Source: Algoriphagus sp. TR-M9 (GTDB lineage: Bacteria; Bacteroidota; Bacteroidia; Cytophagales; Cyclobacteriaceae). Taken from it: DNA of 64,000 bases. The notes under the pieces were generated by a model. The model made no database searches. It was not told the DNA's origin and saw only the letters and a list, made by a program, of their open reading frames with translations. Position numbers and translations under genes: made by a program. Position 1 is the first letter of the stretch. Every line of letters begins with the position of its first letter. Below are positions 19,115 through 27,795 of this stretch, piece by piece. The DNA lies in contig NZ_CP115160.1 in NCBI RefSeq assembly GCF_027594545.1, forward strand, positions 4,584,501 through 4,648,500, read 5' to 3'.

Positions 19115-19732
19115 TTGGCTAGGTATTTTATCATTTACAAACCCTTTGGGGTTCTAAGTCAATTTTCAGGAGAGGGGCATACATTGGCCTCTCTTTTTGA
19201 TTTTCCGAAGGAGGTATATCCGGTGGGAAGACTGGATAAGGACTCCGAAGGCCTACTGCTGATCACTGATGACAAGTGGTTAAACCACCAGCTGCTCAAT
19301 CCGAAATTTGGCCATCAGCGCACCTATTATGCCCAGGTAGAAGGAGCTCCCCAGGCCCAAGACCTCAGGCCACTCACACAGGGAGTTCTGATCAACGTAG
19401 ATAAAAGAGACTATAAAACTAAGCCAGCCATTGCCAAGCTGTTGGCCCGGGAGCCGGACCTTCCAGATCGAGATCCTCCTATCCGGTATAGGGCCAGCGT
19501 TCCGGATACCTGGATTGCTCTGACTTTGATAGAAGGGAAAAACCGACAGGTACGGAAAATGACGGCTGCCATAGGATTTCCGACTTTGAGGTTGGTGCGC
19601 TGGTCAATGGAAAAGCTAAGTATAGGGGGATTTGAAGTGGGCGAAGTGAGAGAAATGGATGAAACCGAAATTTATCATAAGTTGGGGCTGACAGGTTTTA
19701 AGAAGAGGGACAGGAATAAATCAAGGCGGTAG
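19115..19732 (+). CDS. Pseudouridine synthase, RsuA/RluE type
   Basis: 205 residues beginning at a TTG codon (MARYFIIYKPFGVLSQFS); no ATG lies near the conserved N terminus, so a TTG start is needed. The catalytic Asp is in VGRLDKDSEGLLLITDD, and the C-terminal motifs IEGKNRQVRKMTAAIGFPTLRL match the family. It has no S4 domain, as in RluE, which modifies U2457 of 23S rRNA in E. coli. The C terminus is basic (KKRDRNKSRR). RluE is the best guess, but other members of the RsuA branch cannot be excluded. Confidence 0.88.
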   Translation: MARYFIIYKPFGVLSQFSGEGHTLASLFDFPKEVYPVGRLDKDSEGLLLITDDKWLNHQLLNPKFGHQRTYYAQVEGAPQAQDLRPLTQGVLINVDKRDYKTKPAIAKLLAREPDLPDRDPPIRYRASVPDTWIALTLIEGKNRQVRKMTAAIGFPTLRLVRWSMEKLSIGGFEVGEVREMDETEIYHKLGLTGFKKRDRNKSRR

Positions 19733-19748
19733 GTCCTTTCCTGATCAA

Positions 19749-19779
19749 AACCTTCGAGGTTGTGTAAACCTCAAAGGTT
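19749..19779 (+). terminator. Hairpin after rluE-like gene
   Basis: AACCTT-C-GAGGTT pairs with AACCTC-A-AAGGTT (13-nt arms with one mismatch, 5-nt loop). There is no long T run, so it may be a dispersed palindromic element rather than a classic terminator. Confidence 0.45.
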
Positions 19780-19966
19780 ATCCACCGCTGCGTCGCCGCG
19801 CCGCTGCGAGAAATAATTATTCGCTTCTTCGAGAAATAACCTTCTTAAAAAATCATAAAATCCCTTTGATCGCAATGCATTACCGCTTCTAAGATTTAAG
19901 ATTGTCCTTTGAGACAAAATCATCTATTTTAGTCTCCCTTTAGTTGCACTCAAAGATTTAAATTCC

Positions 19967-20938
19967 ATGCATCAGGAAAAAATAGCAAATGTCATCCAGG
20001 AAGTACGAAAAGTAGTAGTAGGTCAGGATCGAATGGTGAACAGACTTTTGATCGGGCTTTTTACCAACGGCCACATCCTTCTGGAAGGTGTGCCGGGGCT
20101 TGCAAAAACCCTTACCGTAAATACCCTGGCCAAAGTTCTTCATCTGGACTTCAATAGAATTCAGTTTACCCCGGATTTGCTTCCCGCGGATCTGATCGGA
20201 ACCATGATCTATAATCAGCAGGCGGCTAATTTTGAAGTGAAAAAAGGGCCCATATTTTCAAACCTAATCCTGGCAGATGAGGTAAACCGTTCTCCTGCCA
20301 AAGTGCAGTCGGCCCTTTTGGAGGCCATGCAGGAAAAGCAGGTGACAATAGGCGAGACCACCTATCAGCTAGACCGTCCGTTTTTGGTTTTGGCTACTCA
20401 AAACCCCGTGGATCAGGAAGGTACTTACCCACTTCCAGAAGCTCAGGTAGATAGATTCATGATGAAAGTGCACATAGACTATCCTAGCAAGGCAGATGAA
20501 ATGGAGGTAATGCGCCGGATGGCTAATATGTCCTTTAGCTCAGATGTAGATGCCATGCTTTCGAAAGAGGACATTTTTGAAATCAGAAATCTGATCAATT
20601 CCGTGAAAATGGCTGAACCTCTGGAGCATTACATTATAGAATTGGTTTTTGCCACCAGATTCCCTGATCAATATGGGCTGAAGGAGGAAGCTAAGTACAT
20701 TCAGTTTGGTGTTTCCCCCCGTGCCAGCATCAATTTGAACTTGGCATCTAAGGCAGTAGCATTCATGGATGGCAGGGATTATGTCCTACCAGAGGATATC
20801 AAAGAAATCGCGGAAGATGTACTGAACCACCGAATAATCCTCAATTATGAAGCTGAGGCAGACGGGGTGAACACCCGTGATCTGGTAAAAATCCTAATGG
20901 AGAAAGTACCAATTAACAAATCGGTAACATTGAAGTAA
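19967..20938 (+). CDS. MoxR-family AAA+ ATPase
   Basis: 323 residues. Walker A is the MoxR variant GVPGLAKT, Walker B is LILADEVNRSPAKVQSALLEAM, and the sensor and lid motifs (VLATQNPVDQEGTYPLPEAQ, DRFMMKV) follow. MoxR ATPases act as chaperones that load metal or activate partner proteins. They are commonly beside DUF58 and VWA-domain genes, but neither is present here: the next gene is an unrelated lipoprotein, so this copy appears to be orphaned. Confidence 0.94.
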   Translation: MHQEKIANVIQEVRKVVVGQDRMVNRLLIGLFTNGHILLEGVPGLAKTLTVNTLAKVLHLDFNRIQFTPDLLPADLIGTMIYNQQAANFEVKKGPIFSNLILADEVNRSPAKVQSALLEAMQEKQVTIGETTYQLDRPFLVLATQNPVDQEGTYPLPEAQVDRFMMKVHIDYPSKADEMEVMRRMANMSFSSDVDAMLSKEDIFEIRNLINSVKMAEPLEHYIIELVFATRFPDQYGLKEEAKYIQFGVSPRASINLNLASKAVAFMDGRDYVLPEDIKEIAEDVLNHRIILNYEAEADGVNTRDLVKILMEKVPINKSVTLK

Positions 20939-20951
20939 TAGCTATTTCACT

Positions 20952-20985
20952 AAAAGGGGGTTTTTCGCAAGAGAAGCCTTTTTTT
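20952..20985 (+). terminator. Terminator after MoxR gene
   Basis: GGTTTTTC / GAGAAGCC stem (with G-U pairs) around GCAA, flanked by AAAAG and a run of seven T. Confidence 0.55.
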
Positions 20986-21125
20986 ATGCGCTTTTTGTTA
21001 TTCCAATATTAAATTCTGATTCTTTTTTTAAAAAAACCATAATTCAGAAAATTCTATTGAGGTCAAAAATTGATACAGTTTTGCATCGTCAATAAAGGCA
21101 AAACCATAATCAATTATAATTCTCA

Positions 21126-22358
21126 ATGAAAAAGTTAAACTCACTCTTTCTCCTATTTGCAGCTGTAGCAATCGGATTCTCTAGCTGTGTAGATGGAAAT
21201 GACAATCCAGTAGATCCAGTAGATCCTGAAGAGGATGATGTACTATTGGTTGAGTCCAATATCTCTTCCAATACTACTTGGGAAACAGGCAAAACGTATG
21301 TGCTAGGTGGTAGAATCACAGTGACTTCTGGAAATACCCTTACCATTCAGCCAGGTGTAATAGTGAAAGGTGAAGTTGGATCTGGATCCAATGCTACTGC
21401 CTTGATTATCGCAAGAGGTGCTAAAATTGACGCGCAAGGAACTGCTGATTCTCCTATCATCTTCACCACCATTGCGGATGAAATCATGCCGGGTCAGATC
21501 GCTTCTCCAAACCTTGATCCAGATCTTTCTGGTCTTTGGGGTGGTCTTATTGTACTAGGAAATGCCAAAGGCTCTTTCGCTGGTGATGTGACTGAAATCC
21601 AAATTGAAGGTATCCCACCGTCCGATACTAACGGCCTATATGGTGGTTCTGACGATGAAGATAACTCAGGCGTGATCAAGTACATCTCTATCCGTCACGG
21701 TGGTGCTAACATCGGAGAAGGAAACGAAATCAACGGCCTTACACTAGGTGGTGTAGGTTCTGGAACTGTAATCGAAAATGTAGAAGTAATCGCTAACCAG
21801 GATGATGGAATCGAATGGTTCGGAGGTACTGTAAGTGTAAAGAATTCGATCGTCTGGAATGCAGGTGATGATGCTTTGGATACTGACCAGGCTTGGGCCG
21901 GTACGCTAGACAACTTCGTAGTAGTAGCTGGTGGCGAGACTGATCACGCATTGGAAATCGACGGACCTGAAGGTTCTTACCTAGCTGGACATACGCTTAT
22001 GAACGGTACGATCATCGGTAGCGAAGCTGCTGAAATGGGCGACTTCAGAGATGGCGCCATGGGTACTTTCGAAAACATCTACTTTGTAAACTTCCCTGAC
22101 CCGGCTGCTACAGACGGTCGTGGAGATCTTTCTCTAAGCGGTGACAAGACGCTTGCAACTTATGCAGATGGTACTTTGAAATTCATGAACCTAGAAGCTA
22201 CTCTAGCTGAAGGTGTGGCATTGTCCGACGTGTTCAAAGGTGGTACTGCTGATTCGGCTATGAGTGTAGCTGAGGGTGCAAACACTGTAGGTGCTGACCT
22301 TTCAGCCTTTGGATCTTGGTCTTGGACTTCCGTAGCAGGAAACCTTTCAGGACTGTAA
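21126..22358 (+). CDS. Surface lipoprotein with beta-helix-like repeats, partner of TonB receptor
   Basis: 410 residues; a lipoprotein signal with Cys at residue 21 (FSSC). A Pro/Asp-rich linker (NPVDPVDPEEDD) is followed by short Gly/Asn/Val repeats such as GNTLTIQPGVIVKGEVG and GTVIENVEVIANQDDGIEWF, consistent with a right-handed parallel beta-helix. Codon use is strongly biased toward frequent codons, which hints at high expression. The gene is followed by a hairpin and then a TonB-dependent receptor, as in binding-protein/transporter pairs, but it is not SusD-like. Ligand unknown; no catalytic residues recognised. Confidence 0.8.
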   Translation: MKKLNSLFLLFAAVAIGFSSCVDGNDNPVDPVDPEEDDVLLVESNISSNTTWETGKTYVLGGRITVTSGNTLTIQPGVIVKGEVGSGSNATALIIARGAKIDAQGTADSPIIFTTIADEIMPGQIASPNLDPDLSGLWGGLIVLGNAKGSFAGDVTEIQIEGIPPSDTNGLYGGSDDEDNSGVIKYISIRHGGANIGEGNEINGLTLGGVGSGTVIENVEVIANQDDGIEWFGGTVSVKNSIVWNAGDDALDTDQAWAGTLDNFVVVAGGETDHALEIDGPEGSYLAGHTLMNGTIIGSEAAEMGDFRDGAMGTFENIYFVNFPDPAATDGRGDLSLSGDKTLATYADGTLKFMNLEATLAEGVALSDVFKGGTADSAMSVAEGANTVGADLSAFGSWSWTSVAGNLSGL

Positions 22359-22372
22359 TATTCTAATCCACA

Positions 22373-22413
22373 AAGAAGGAAGAATGAGCTTGCAAGGTGA
22401 TTTCTTCCTTCTT
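22373..22413 (+). terminator. Hairpin between lipoprotein and receptor genes (terminator or attenuator)
   Basis: A perfect 12-bp inverted repeat AAGAAGGAAGAA / TTCTTCCTTCTT with a 17-nt loop. It lies 14 bp after the lipoprotein stop codon and before the receptor start, so it could lower receptor expression relative to the lipoprotein. Confidence 0.6.
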
Positions 22414-22458
22414 CCCTTTATTAATTGCTGTATGAAAAATCAATCTACAAATCAGTTC

Positions 22459-25335
22459 ATGAAAAGAACATTTGTACTCATTCTGCTGGTACTTTCTCAA
22501 GTGTTTGCAGGATTCGCATTTGCCCAAAAAGGAACAATTCGAGGTACCATCTTCGATGAAATCACGGGCGAACCTCTGTTTGGTGTTTCGGTTCTAGTGA
22601 AAGAAACATCCTCTGGTGCTGTCACTGATTTTGATGGCAAATTCGAAATTCAAGTAGATCCAGGAAGCTATACGCTTCAGCTTTCTTACATCTCTTATTC
22701 TACCATAGAGCTTACGGAGGTAGAAGTGAAAGCAGACGAAGTCAATGTGCTCAATGATTTATTGATGGCTGAAGAAGCATCAGATCTTGAGACGGTGACC
22801 ATTTCAGCAGCTGCAATCAGAACTACCGAGGCAGCGTTGATGTCTGTCAAAAGAAATGCGGCCAACCTGATAGATGGGATTTCGGCCAGCACATTCCGCC
22901 AAATCGGAGATGGGGATGCAGCTTCAGCAGTGAAGCGTGTCACCGGTGTTTCCATAGAAGGCGGTAAATACATCTATGTTCGTGGCCTGGGTGATCGATA
23001 CACCAAAACGGTACTAAACGGAGTAGATATCCCTGGCTTGGACCCAGACAGAAATACCATTCAAATGGATATTTTTCCTACGAATGTGATTGACAATATT
23101 ATTGTTTCAAAATCCTTCACTGCGGATCTTCCTGCTGATTTCACCGGAGGTGTAGTGGATATTGAAACCAAAGACTTTCCTGAAGAAAAAACAATGAGAT
23201 TGAGCCTGAGTGGAGGTATCAATCCATCTATGCACTTCAATTCCAGCTACCTGAAATATGATGGTGGAAAAACAGACTTTTTAGGCTTTGACGATGGTAC
23301 CAGAGCGATCCCAACTGACGGGAGAACAGACATACCTCAGTACGGTGATGCTGTGGGTAATCCAAATGGCCCTGCAGGTATGGAGTACCAGCGAATTCTA
23401 GGTGACTTTAATAAGACCCTGGGAGGATACAGATCCAATAGCTTAATGGACATGGGAATCAGCTTTTCCTTAGGGAATCAGATTGCAAAGCCAAAGGCGA
23501 CTTGGGGGTACAATTTCGCTCTGACTTACAAGAACGAAACGGAATTTTATCAAGATGCAGAGTACAATCTGTACGCAAAGCCAAGAGAGGCATCAGCCAC
23601 AGAGCTAGAGCCACTTGAGAGACAGCGTGGGGACTATGGTGTAAATAATGTGTTATTAGGAGGTTTGGCAGGAATTGCATTAAAAACTGACAACTCCAAG
23701 TACAAGCTGAACATCATGCACCTCCAAAATGGAGAATCCAAAGCTGGTCAATTCAACTTTATCAATACGAACCTTGGAGCAAACTTTGAGGCATCTCAAT
23801 ATAACTTGGAATATAGTCAAAGAGGACTGACCAGCATTTTGCTTGGAGGAACTCATTTTCTGAATGGAAATGAATGGGAGGTCAACTGGAAAGTGGCGCC
23901 TACCAGATCTACTATCTCAGATCCGGATATACGATTTACCCGATTCAGAGAGCCTACGAACACTGTTTCTACCGAAGTTGGGCTTCCGGCAAGAATCTGG
24001 AGAGATCTAGAGGAGTACAGCATTGTGGCCAAGGGAGACATAGCAAAGAACCTTTCTTTGTTTGCAAGAGAAGGCAAGTTGAAGTTCGGTGGAAATTATG
24101 TATTCAAGCAGCGTGATTTCAACATTCAATCCTTCCAGTTTGCTACCGGAGACACGGAATTCACCGGAGATCCTAATGAAATATTGCTGGATGAAAACCT
24201 ATTCTCAGCTGACAATAGAAACGGGGTACGATACAATGCTGATTTTATTCCTATCAATGCAAATGAATATAACTCCATCGCTACCAACATGGCGGGATAT
24301 GCTTCCTTGGAGGCCAATCCGGCAGCAAACCTAAAAGCAATCCTAGGCTTGAGAGTGGAGCAATATAATCAGTATTATACCGGTACAAACCAGACAGGAA
24401 CGATCAACTTTGATTTGGTAGAAATGCTGGATGATCTGGATTTCTTCCCCACTGTAAACTTGATCTTCAACATCAAAGAAAACCAAAACCTACGGGCTTC
24501 TGCTTCCAGAACTATCGCTAGGCCTTCTTTCAAAGAATTGTCCTACGCAGAGATCCTGGATCCTATTTCGGGCAGAACTTTCATTGGGGGACTGTATCCA
24601 GAAACCACCAATGGCGGAACAGAGGTACTTTGGGATGGCAATTTGGTTTCCACTCGTGTGAATAACTTTGACCTAAGATGGGAGGCCTTCCAGGATAGAG
24701 GTCAGATGGTTTCCGTAAGTGCTTTCTATAAGACATTTGACAAGCCGATAGAAATGGTTCAGTTCCTTGCAGATCCAGGAACCTTCCAGCCTAGAAATGT
24801 AGGTGATGGTACGGTGGCAGGTTTGGAGTTGGAATTCAGAAGAAATCTGAAGTTCATCACTCCTGCGCTGGAGAACTTGTCATGGAATACTAACGTGACT
24901 GTGACCAAGTCTCAGATCGAAATGTCCGAATCTGAATTCAGATCTAGAACACTTACGGCCAGAGAAGGTCAAGTCATAGACGACACGCGCGATATGGCAG
25001 GTCAGGCTCCATACTTGATCAATACAGGCTTAAACTACCAGTCTTATGTGACTGGCTGGGAAGCTGGGATCTACTATAATGTGCAAGGTTCTTCTCTCCA
25101 ATATGTAGGCTTTGGTAATAGAACTGATACGTATTCAGTGCCATTCAATAGCTTGAACTTGAATATCAACAAGACCTTCGGTGCAGATGAAAGAATTCAG
25201 GCCGGTATGGGTGTACAGAATATTTTAAATTCAAGAAAAGAATATGTCTTCCAATCCTATCAGGCAGAAGATCAAATCTTCTCTAGTCTTTCTCCTGGTA
25301 CCAAAGTGAACTTTAGAGTGGCGTTTTCATTCTAG
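22459..25335 (+). CDS. TonB-dependent receptor with carboxypeptidase-like N-terminal domain
   Basis: About 958 residues from the ATG at 22459 (MKRTFVLILLVLSQ, signal cleavage after FAFAQ); ATGs at 22432 and 22384 are alternatives, but 22384 falls within the inter-gene hairpin. A CarboxypepD_reg-like domain (GTIRGTIFDEITGEPLFGVS) precedes the plug, which has DGDAASAVKRVTGVSIEG and YIYVRGLGDRYTKTVLNGV, and then a beta-barrel ending KVNFRVAFSF. It is not of the SusC subtype (no SusC signature), more like siderophore- or oligopeptide-type receptors. Likely transports the ligand bound by the preceding lipoprotein. Confidence 0.93.
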   Translation: MKRTFVLILLVLSQVFAGFAFAQKGTIRGTIFDEITGEPLFGVSVLVKETSSGAVTDFDGKFEIQVDPGSYTLQLSYISYSTIELTEVEVKADEVNVLNDLLMAEEASDLETVTISAAAIRTTEAALMSVKRNAANLIDGISASTFRQIGDGDAASAVKRVTGVSIEGGKYIYVRGLGDRYTKTVLNGVDIPGLDPDRNTIQMDIFPTNVIDNIIVSKSFTADLPADFTGGVVDIETKDFPEEKTMRLSLSGGINPSMHFNSSYLKYDGGKTDFLGFDDGTRAIPTDGRTDIPQYGDAVGNPNGPAGMEYQRILGDFNKTLGGYRSNSLMDMGISFSLGNQIAKPKATWGYNFALTYKNETEFYQDAEYNLYAKPREASATELEPLERQRGDYGVNNVLLGGLAGIALKTDNSKYKLNIMHLQNGESKAGQFNFINTNLGANFEASQYNLEYSQRGLTSILLGGTHFLNGNEWEVNWKVAPTRSTISDPDIRFTRFREPTNTVSTEVGLPARIWRDLEEYSIVAKGDIAKNLSLFAREGKLKFGGNYVFKQRDFNIQSFQFATGDTEFTGDPNEILLDENLFSADNRNGVRYNADFIPINANEYNSIATNMAGYASLEANPAANLKAILGLRVEQYNQYYTGTNQTGTINFDLVEMLDDLDFFPTVNLIFNIKENQNLRASASRTIARPSFKELSYAEILDPISGRTFIGGLYPETTNGGTEVLWDGNLVSTRVNNFDLRWEAFQDRGQMVSVSAFYKTFDKPIEMVQFLADPGTFQPRNVGDGTVAGLELEFRRNLKFITPALENLSWNTNVTVTKSQIEMSESEFRSRTLTAREGQVIDDTRDMAGQAPYLINTGLNYQSYVTGWEAGIYYNVQGSSLQYVGFGNRTDTYSVPFNSLNLNINKTFGADERIQAGMGVQNILNSRKEYVFQSYQAEDQIFSSLSPGTKVNFRVAFSF

Positions 25336-25355
25336 GAAACAAACTAACATAATAG

Positions 25356-25386
25356 AAAAAGGCTCCGGACTCGGAGCCTTTTTTAT
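25356..25386 (+). terminator. Strong rho-independent terminator
   Basis: A perfect 12-bp stem AAAAAGGCTCCG / CGGAGCCTTTTT with a 4-nt loop and T run, after the TonB receptor gene. Confidence 0.9.
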
Positions 25387-25404
25387 TTTTTCTAGGGAAC
25401 TTGC

Positions 25405-25893
25405 CTAGGTTAATCTTCGGATGATTTCTTCTGATTTGGGATACTTTTGAAGTAGTTGATCTGCTGAAAAAAGCTCAAAATCCTTAAAATCAAATCCTGG
25501 GGAGACTACACAGGACACTAGCGCATAACTGTTTTCCTCATCTACAGTGCTTCCAAAAATGCTGTCTGCTTTTACCAGTTGTTGTGGAGCGCATTGTAGA
25601 TCCCTTCCAGGCAATCCTAGTTTGAGTACTTCATGCCCATAGGCTGTGAGCAAATGAATACTGAGCGGACTTCCTTCATGGAAAAACCAATGCTCATCGC
25701 TTTTGATCCTGTGGAATCTGGAAACATTCTCAGAGGTCAGTAGAAAATAGATTACTGTCACCAGGTTCCGCTCACCTGCCTCTGTAACCAAAGTCTGGGT
25801 TGATCTATAGGTTTCCTTGTAAAACCCACCTTCTGGATGAGGTAGGAGATCCATTTTTTCCACTAGGAATTCGATTCGTTGATTTTGGTTCAT
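25405..25893 (-). CDS. Cupin-domain protein (DUF985 / cupin_5)
   Basis: 162 residues. The DUF985 pattern is clear: an N-terminal helix (FLVEKMDLLPHPEGGFYKETYRS), then ISxHR-like FHRIKSDEHWFFHEGSPLSIHLL and a terminal CVVSPGFDFKDFELF. Cupin_5 proteins bind metal in the beta-barrel but few have a known reaction. Its start overlaps the end of the wecB gene by 4 bp, so it is translated from the same message, which ties it to nucleotide-sugar metabolism by position only. Confidence 0.88.
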   Translation of the reverse strand: MNQNQRIEFLVEKMDLLPHPEGGFYKETYRSTQTLVTEAGERNLVTVIYFLLTSENVSRFHRIKSDEHWFFHEGSPLSIHLLTAYGHEVLKLGLPGRDLQCAPQQLVKADSIFGSTVDEENSYALVSCVVSPGFDFKDFELFSADQLLQKYPKSEEIIRRLT

Positions 25894-26993
25894 TGGGAAC
25901 TTGGATACGCTTTGATTAAAATATCCACAATTCGCTCAGCTGTCTTTCCATCCCAAAGTGGAATTTCCTGGTATTTTTTCCAATCCCCAGCCATTATTTT
26001 GTCCAGGTATGGTTTTAGTTTGGCGGGGTCAGTCCCTACAAGTTCATTAGTTCCTAATTCTATGGTCTCCGGTCGCTCTGTATTGTCCCTGAGTGTAATG
26101 CAGGGGACGTTCATAACTGAAGCTTCTTCGGTGATTCCTCCAGAGTCGGTGATGACTCCTTTGGCATTTTTCACCAGATAGTTGAATTCTAAATATCCCA
26201 AAGGATCGCTCATCAGAAGATTGGAGGCATGGATGCCTAGGGATTGAAGGTTTTTAGCAGTTCTCGGATGTACGGGGAAAATAATCGGCAGTCCAGCCGT
26301 TCCCTCCAGAATGGCCTCAATCATGGCTTTGAGTTTATGCTCCTGATCCACATTGGCAGGGCGGTGCATAGTCATCACGAAATATTGTCCAGGCTGAAGC
26401 TTATCAAAAATATCCCCTTCAGGCTTTTGAAATCTTGGTAGCTGAGCCATCAGAGTATCGATCATGGTGTTGCCCACAAAATGGATCTTTGATTCCTCAA
26501 ATCCACTTTTACGTAAGTTTTCATTCGCTTTTTCACTGGTGGTGAAAAAATGATCGGTGATGCTATCAGTGACCATTCTGTTGATTTCCTCCGGCATGGA
26601 AAGGTCACCGGAGCGAATACCACCCTCTACATGGGCTACATCCACCTGAAGTTTTTTGGCAGTAATAGAGCATGCCAGCGTACTGGTCACATCTCCCACC
26701 ACCAGCACGATGTCTGGGCGATTAGCGAGCAATTCTTTTTCAAAAGCCACCATAATGGCAGCTGTCTGTTCTGCCTGCGTACCACCGCCTCCACCTAAAT
26801 TGGCATCTGGTTCAGGGATGTTGAGTTGCTCAAAAAAGTCGCCAGACATTTTTTTGTCATAGTGCTGACCCGTATGCACCAGCCTATAATCTACCGGGAT
26901 ACCTTCTTTTTTCTTTTGGATCAACTGGTGAATAATGGGAGCGATCTTCATGAAGTTTGGTCGAGCTCCTGCGACAATAGTAAAACTGGTCAT
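25890..26993 (-). CDS. wecB: UDP-N-acetylglucosamine 2-epimerase (non-hydrolysing)
   Basis: 367 residues from the ATG at 26993 (MTSFTIVAGARPNFMKIAPI); an upstream ATG at 27026 only adds a poor leader. Diagnostic segments are GARPNFMKIAP, GQHYDKKMSGDFFEQL, VVGDVTSTLACSI, HVEGGIRSGD, the MTMHRPANVD block and DSGGITEEASVMNVPC. The enzyme interconverts UDP-GlcNAc and UDP-ManNAc in the cytosol, supplying ManNAc-type sugars for surface glycans. The downstream cupin gene overlaps it by 4 bp. Confidence 0.95.
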   Translation of the reverse strand: MTSFTIVAGARPNFMKIAPIIHQLIQKKKEGIPVDYRLVHTGQHYDKKMSGDFFEQLNIPEPDANLGGGGGTQAEQTAAIMVAFEKELLANRPDIVLVVGDVTSTLACSITAKKLQVDVAHVEGGIRSGDLSMPEEINRMVTDSITDHFFTTSEKANENLRKSGFEESKIHFVGNTMIDTLMAQLPRFQKPEGDIFDKLQPGQYFVMTMHRPANVDQEHKLKAMIEAILEGTAGLPIIFPVHPRTAKNLQSLGIHASNLLMSDPLGYLEFNYLVKNAKGVITDSGGITEEASVMNVPCITLRDNTERPETIELGTNELVGTDPAKLKPYLDKIMAGDWKKYQEIPLWDGKTAERIVDILIKAYPSSQ

Positions 26994-27129
26994 AGCTATG
27001 CTTTGATTTGACCCAAAAATAAGCAATCCTTTAGCAGCTGGGGAGTGAAATTACCTTTCTTTTCCTACTGCCTAATTGGCTCCTTTTTTGTTTCTTTGCA
27101 GAGGTTGATTATTTCATTAATAGATTTAA

Positions 27130-27795
27130 ATGTACACAATTACCTACTTCAAGGGATTTAGTTTCTTCTTCCTGGGGTTGTCTCTACTCTTTTTTGCTTC
27201 CTGTTCTGATACTTTGGAGTCCGAAGTAGTAGCATACAGCAATAATTTCTCAGATGCAGACCTTGCCGGGTTTGAAAACGGCAGGCTTCAGATATTTGAA
27301 AATGACACTGTGGTAGGTTATTATCACAATGAAGAAATAGCCGTAAACCTTTCTGGTCTGCCTTCACATAATATGTTGAAAGTGACCATAGATGTGCTGA
27401 TTCACGATAGCTGGGATGGAAATCAGTCTGGCTATGGTAGTGGGCCGGATCAGTGGTTTTTTGGGGTAGATTCGGAGGAGGTTTTTAGAACTACTTTTTC
27501 CAATACTCCATGTGAATCCACCTATTGTCTTTACCAGTCCTACCCGGACAATTATTTCAAACAGAATGTACCTAAATCCGGGGCGGTTCAGACCAACTTG
27601 CCCGGACTTTGTATTTTTGGACCAGTAGCCAATTATACTTCTAGATACAGTATTTCCAAGATTATTGAACACAGCAATTCCTCCGCAAGAATTTACATGA
27701 ACTCTGATTTGGTTGCTGAAAACTCTCCTGACCCTTTTTGTGACGAATCCTGGTCTCTGGCAGAAATCACTGTAGAAGCCCTAATTGTGAAATGA
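27130..27795 (+). CDS. Lipoprotein of unknown function, coupled to Wzi-like protein
   Basis: 221 residues with a lipoprotein signal and acylated Cys at about residue 25 (FFASC). The mature part is beta-rich with a lectin-like look (NFSDADLAGFENGRLQIFEND, VTIDVLIHDSWDGNQSGYG) and four later Cys residues that could form disulfides. It is not assigned to a known family here. Its stop codon overlaps the ATG of the Wzi-like gene (ATGA), so the two are translationally coupled and probably work together at the outer membrane. Confidence 0.75.
   Translation: MYTITYFKGFSFFFLGLSLLFFASCSDTLESEVVAYSNNFSDADLAGFENGRLQIFENDTVVGYYHNEEIAVNLSGLPSHNMLKVTIDVLIHDSWDGNQSGYGSGPDQWFFGVDSEEVFRTTFSNTPCESTYCLYQSYPDNYFKQNVPKSGAVQTNLPGLCIFGPVANYTSRYSISKIIEHSNSSARIYMNSDLVAENSPDPFCDESWSLAEITVEALIVK

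Noticed and set aside
19733..19966. A possible small gene or RNA before the MoxR gene
   Set aside because: Only a hairpin and a GC-rich CCGCTGCGTCGCCGCGCCGC stretch were seen; no ORF with good codons and no recognised RNA family.
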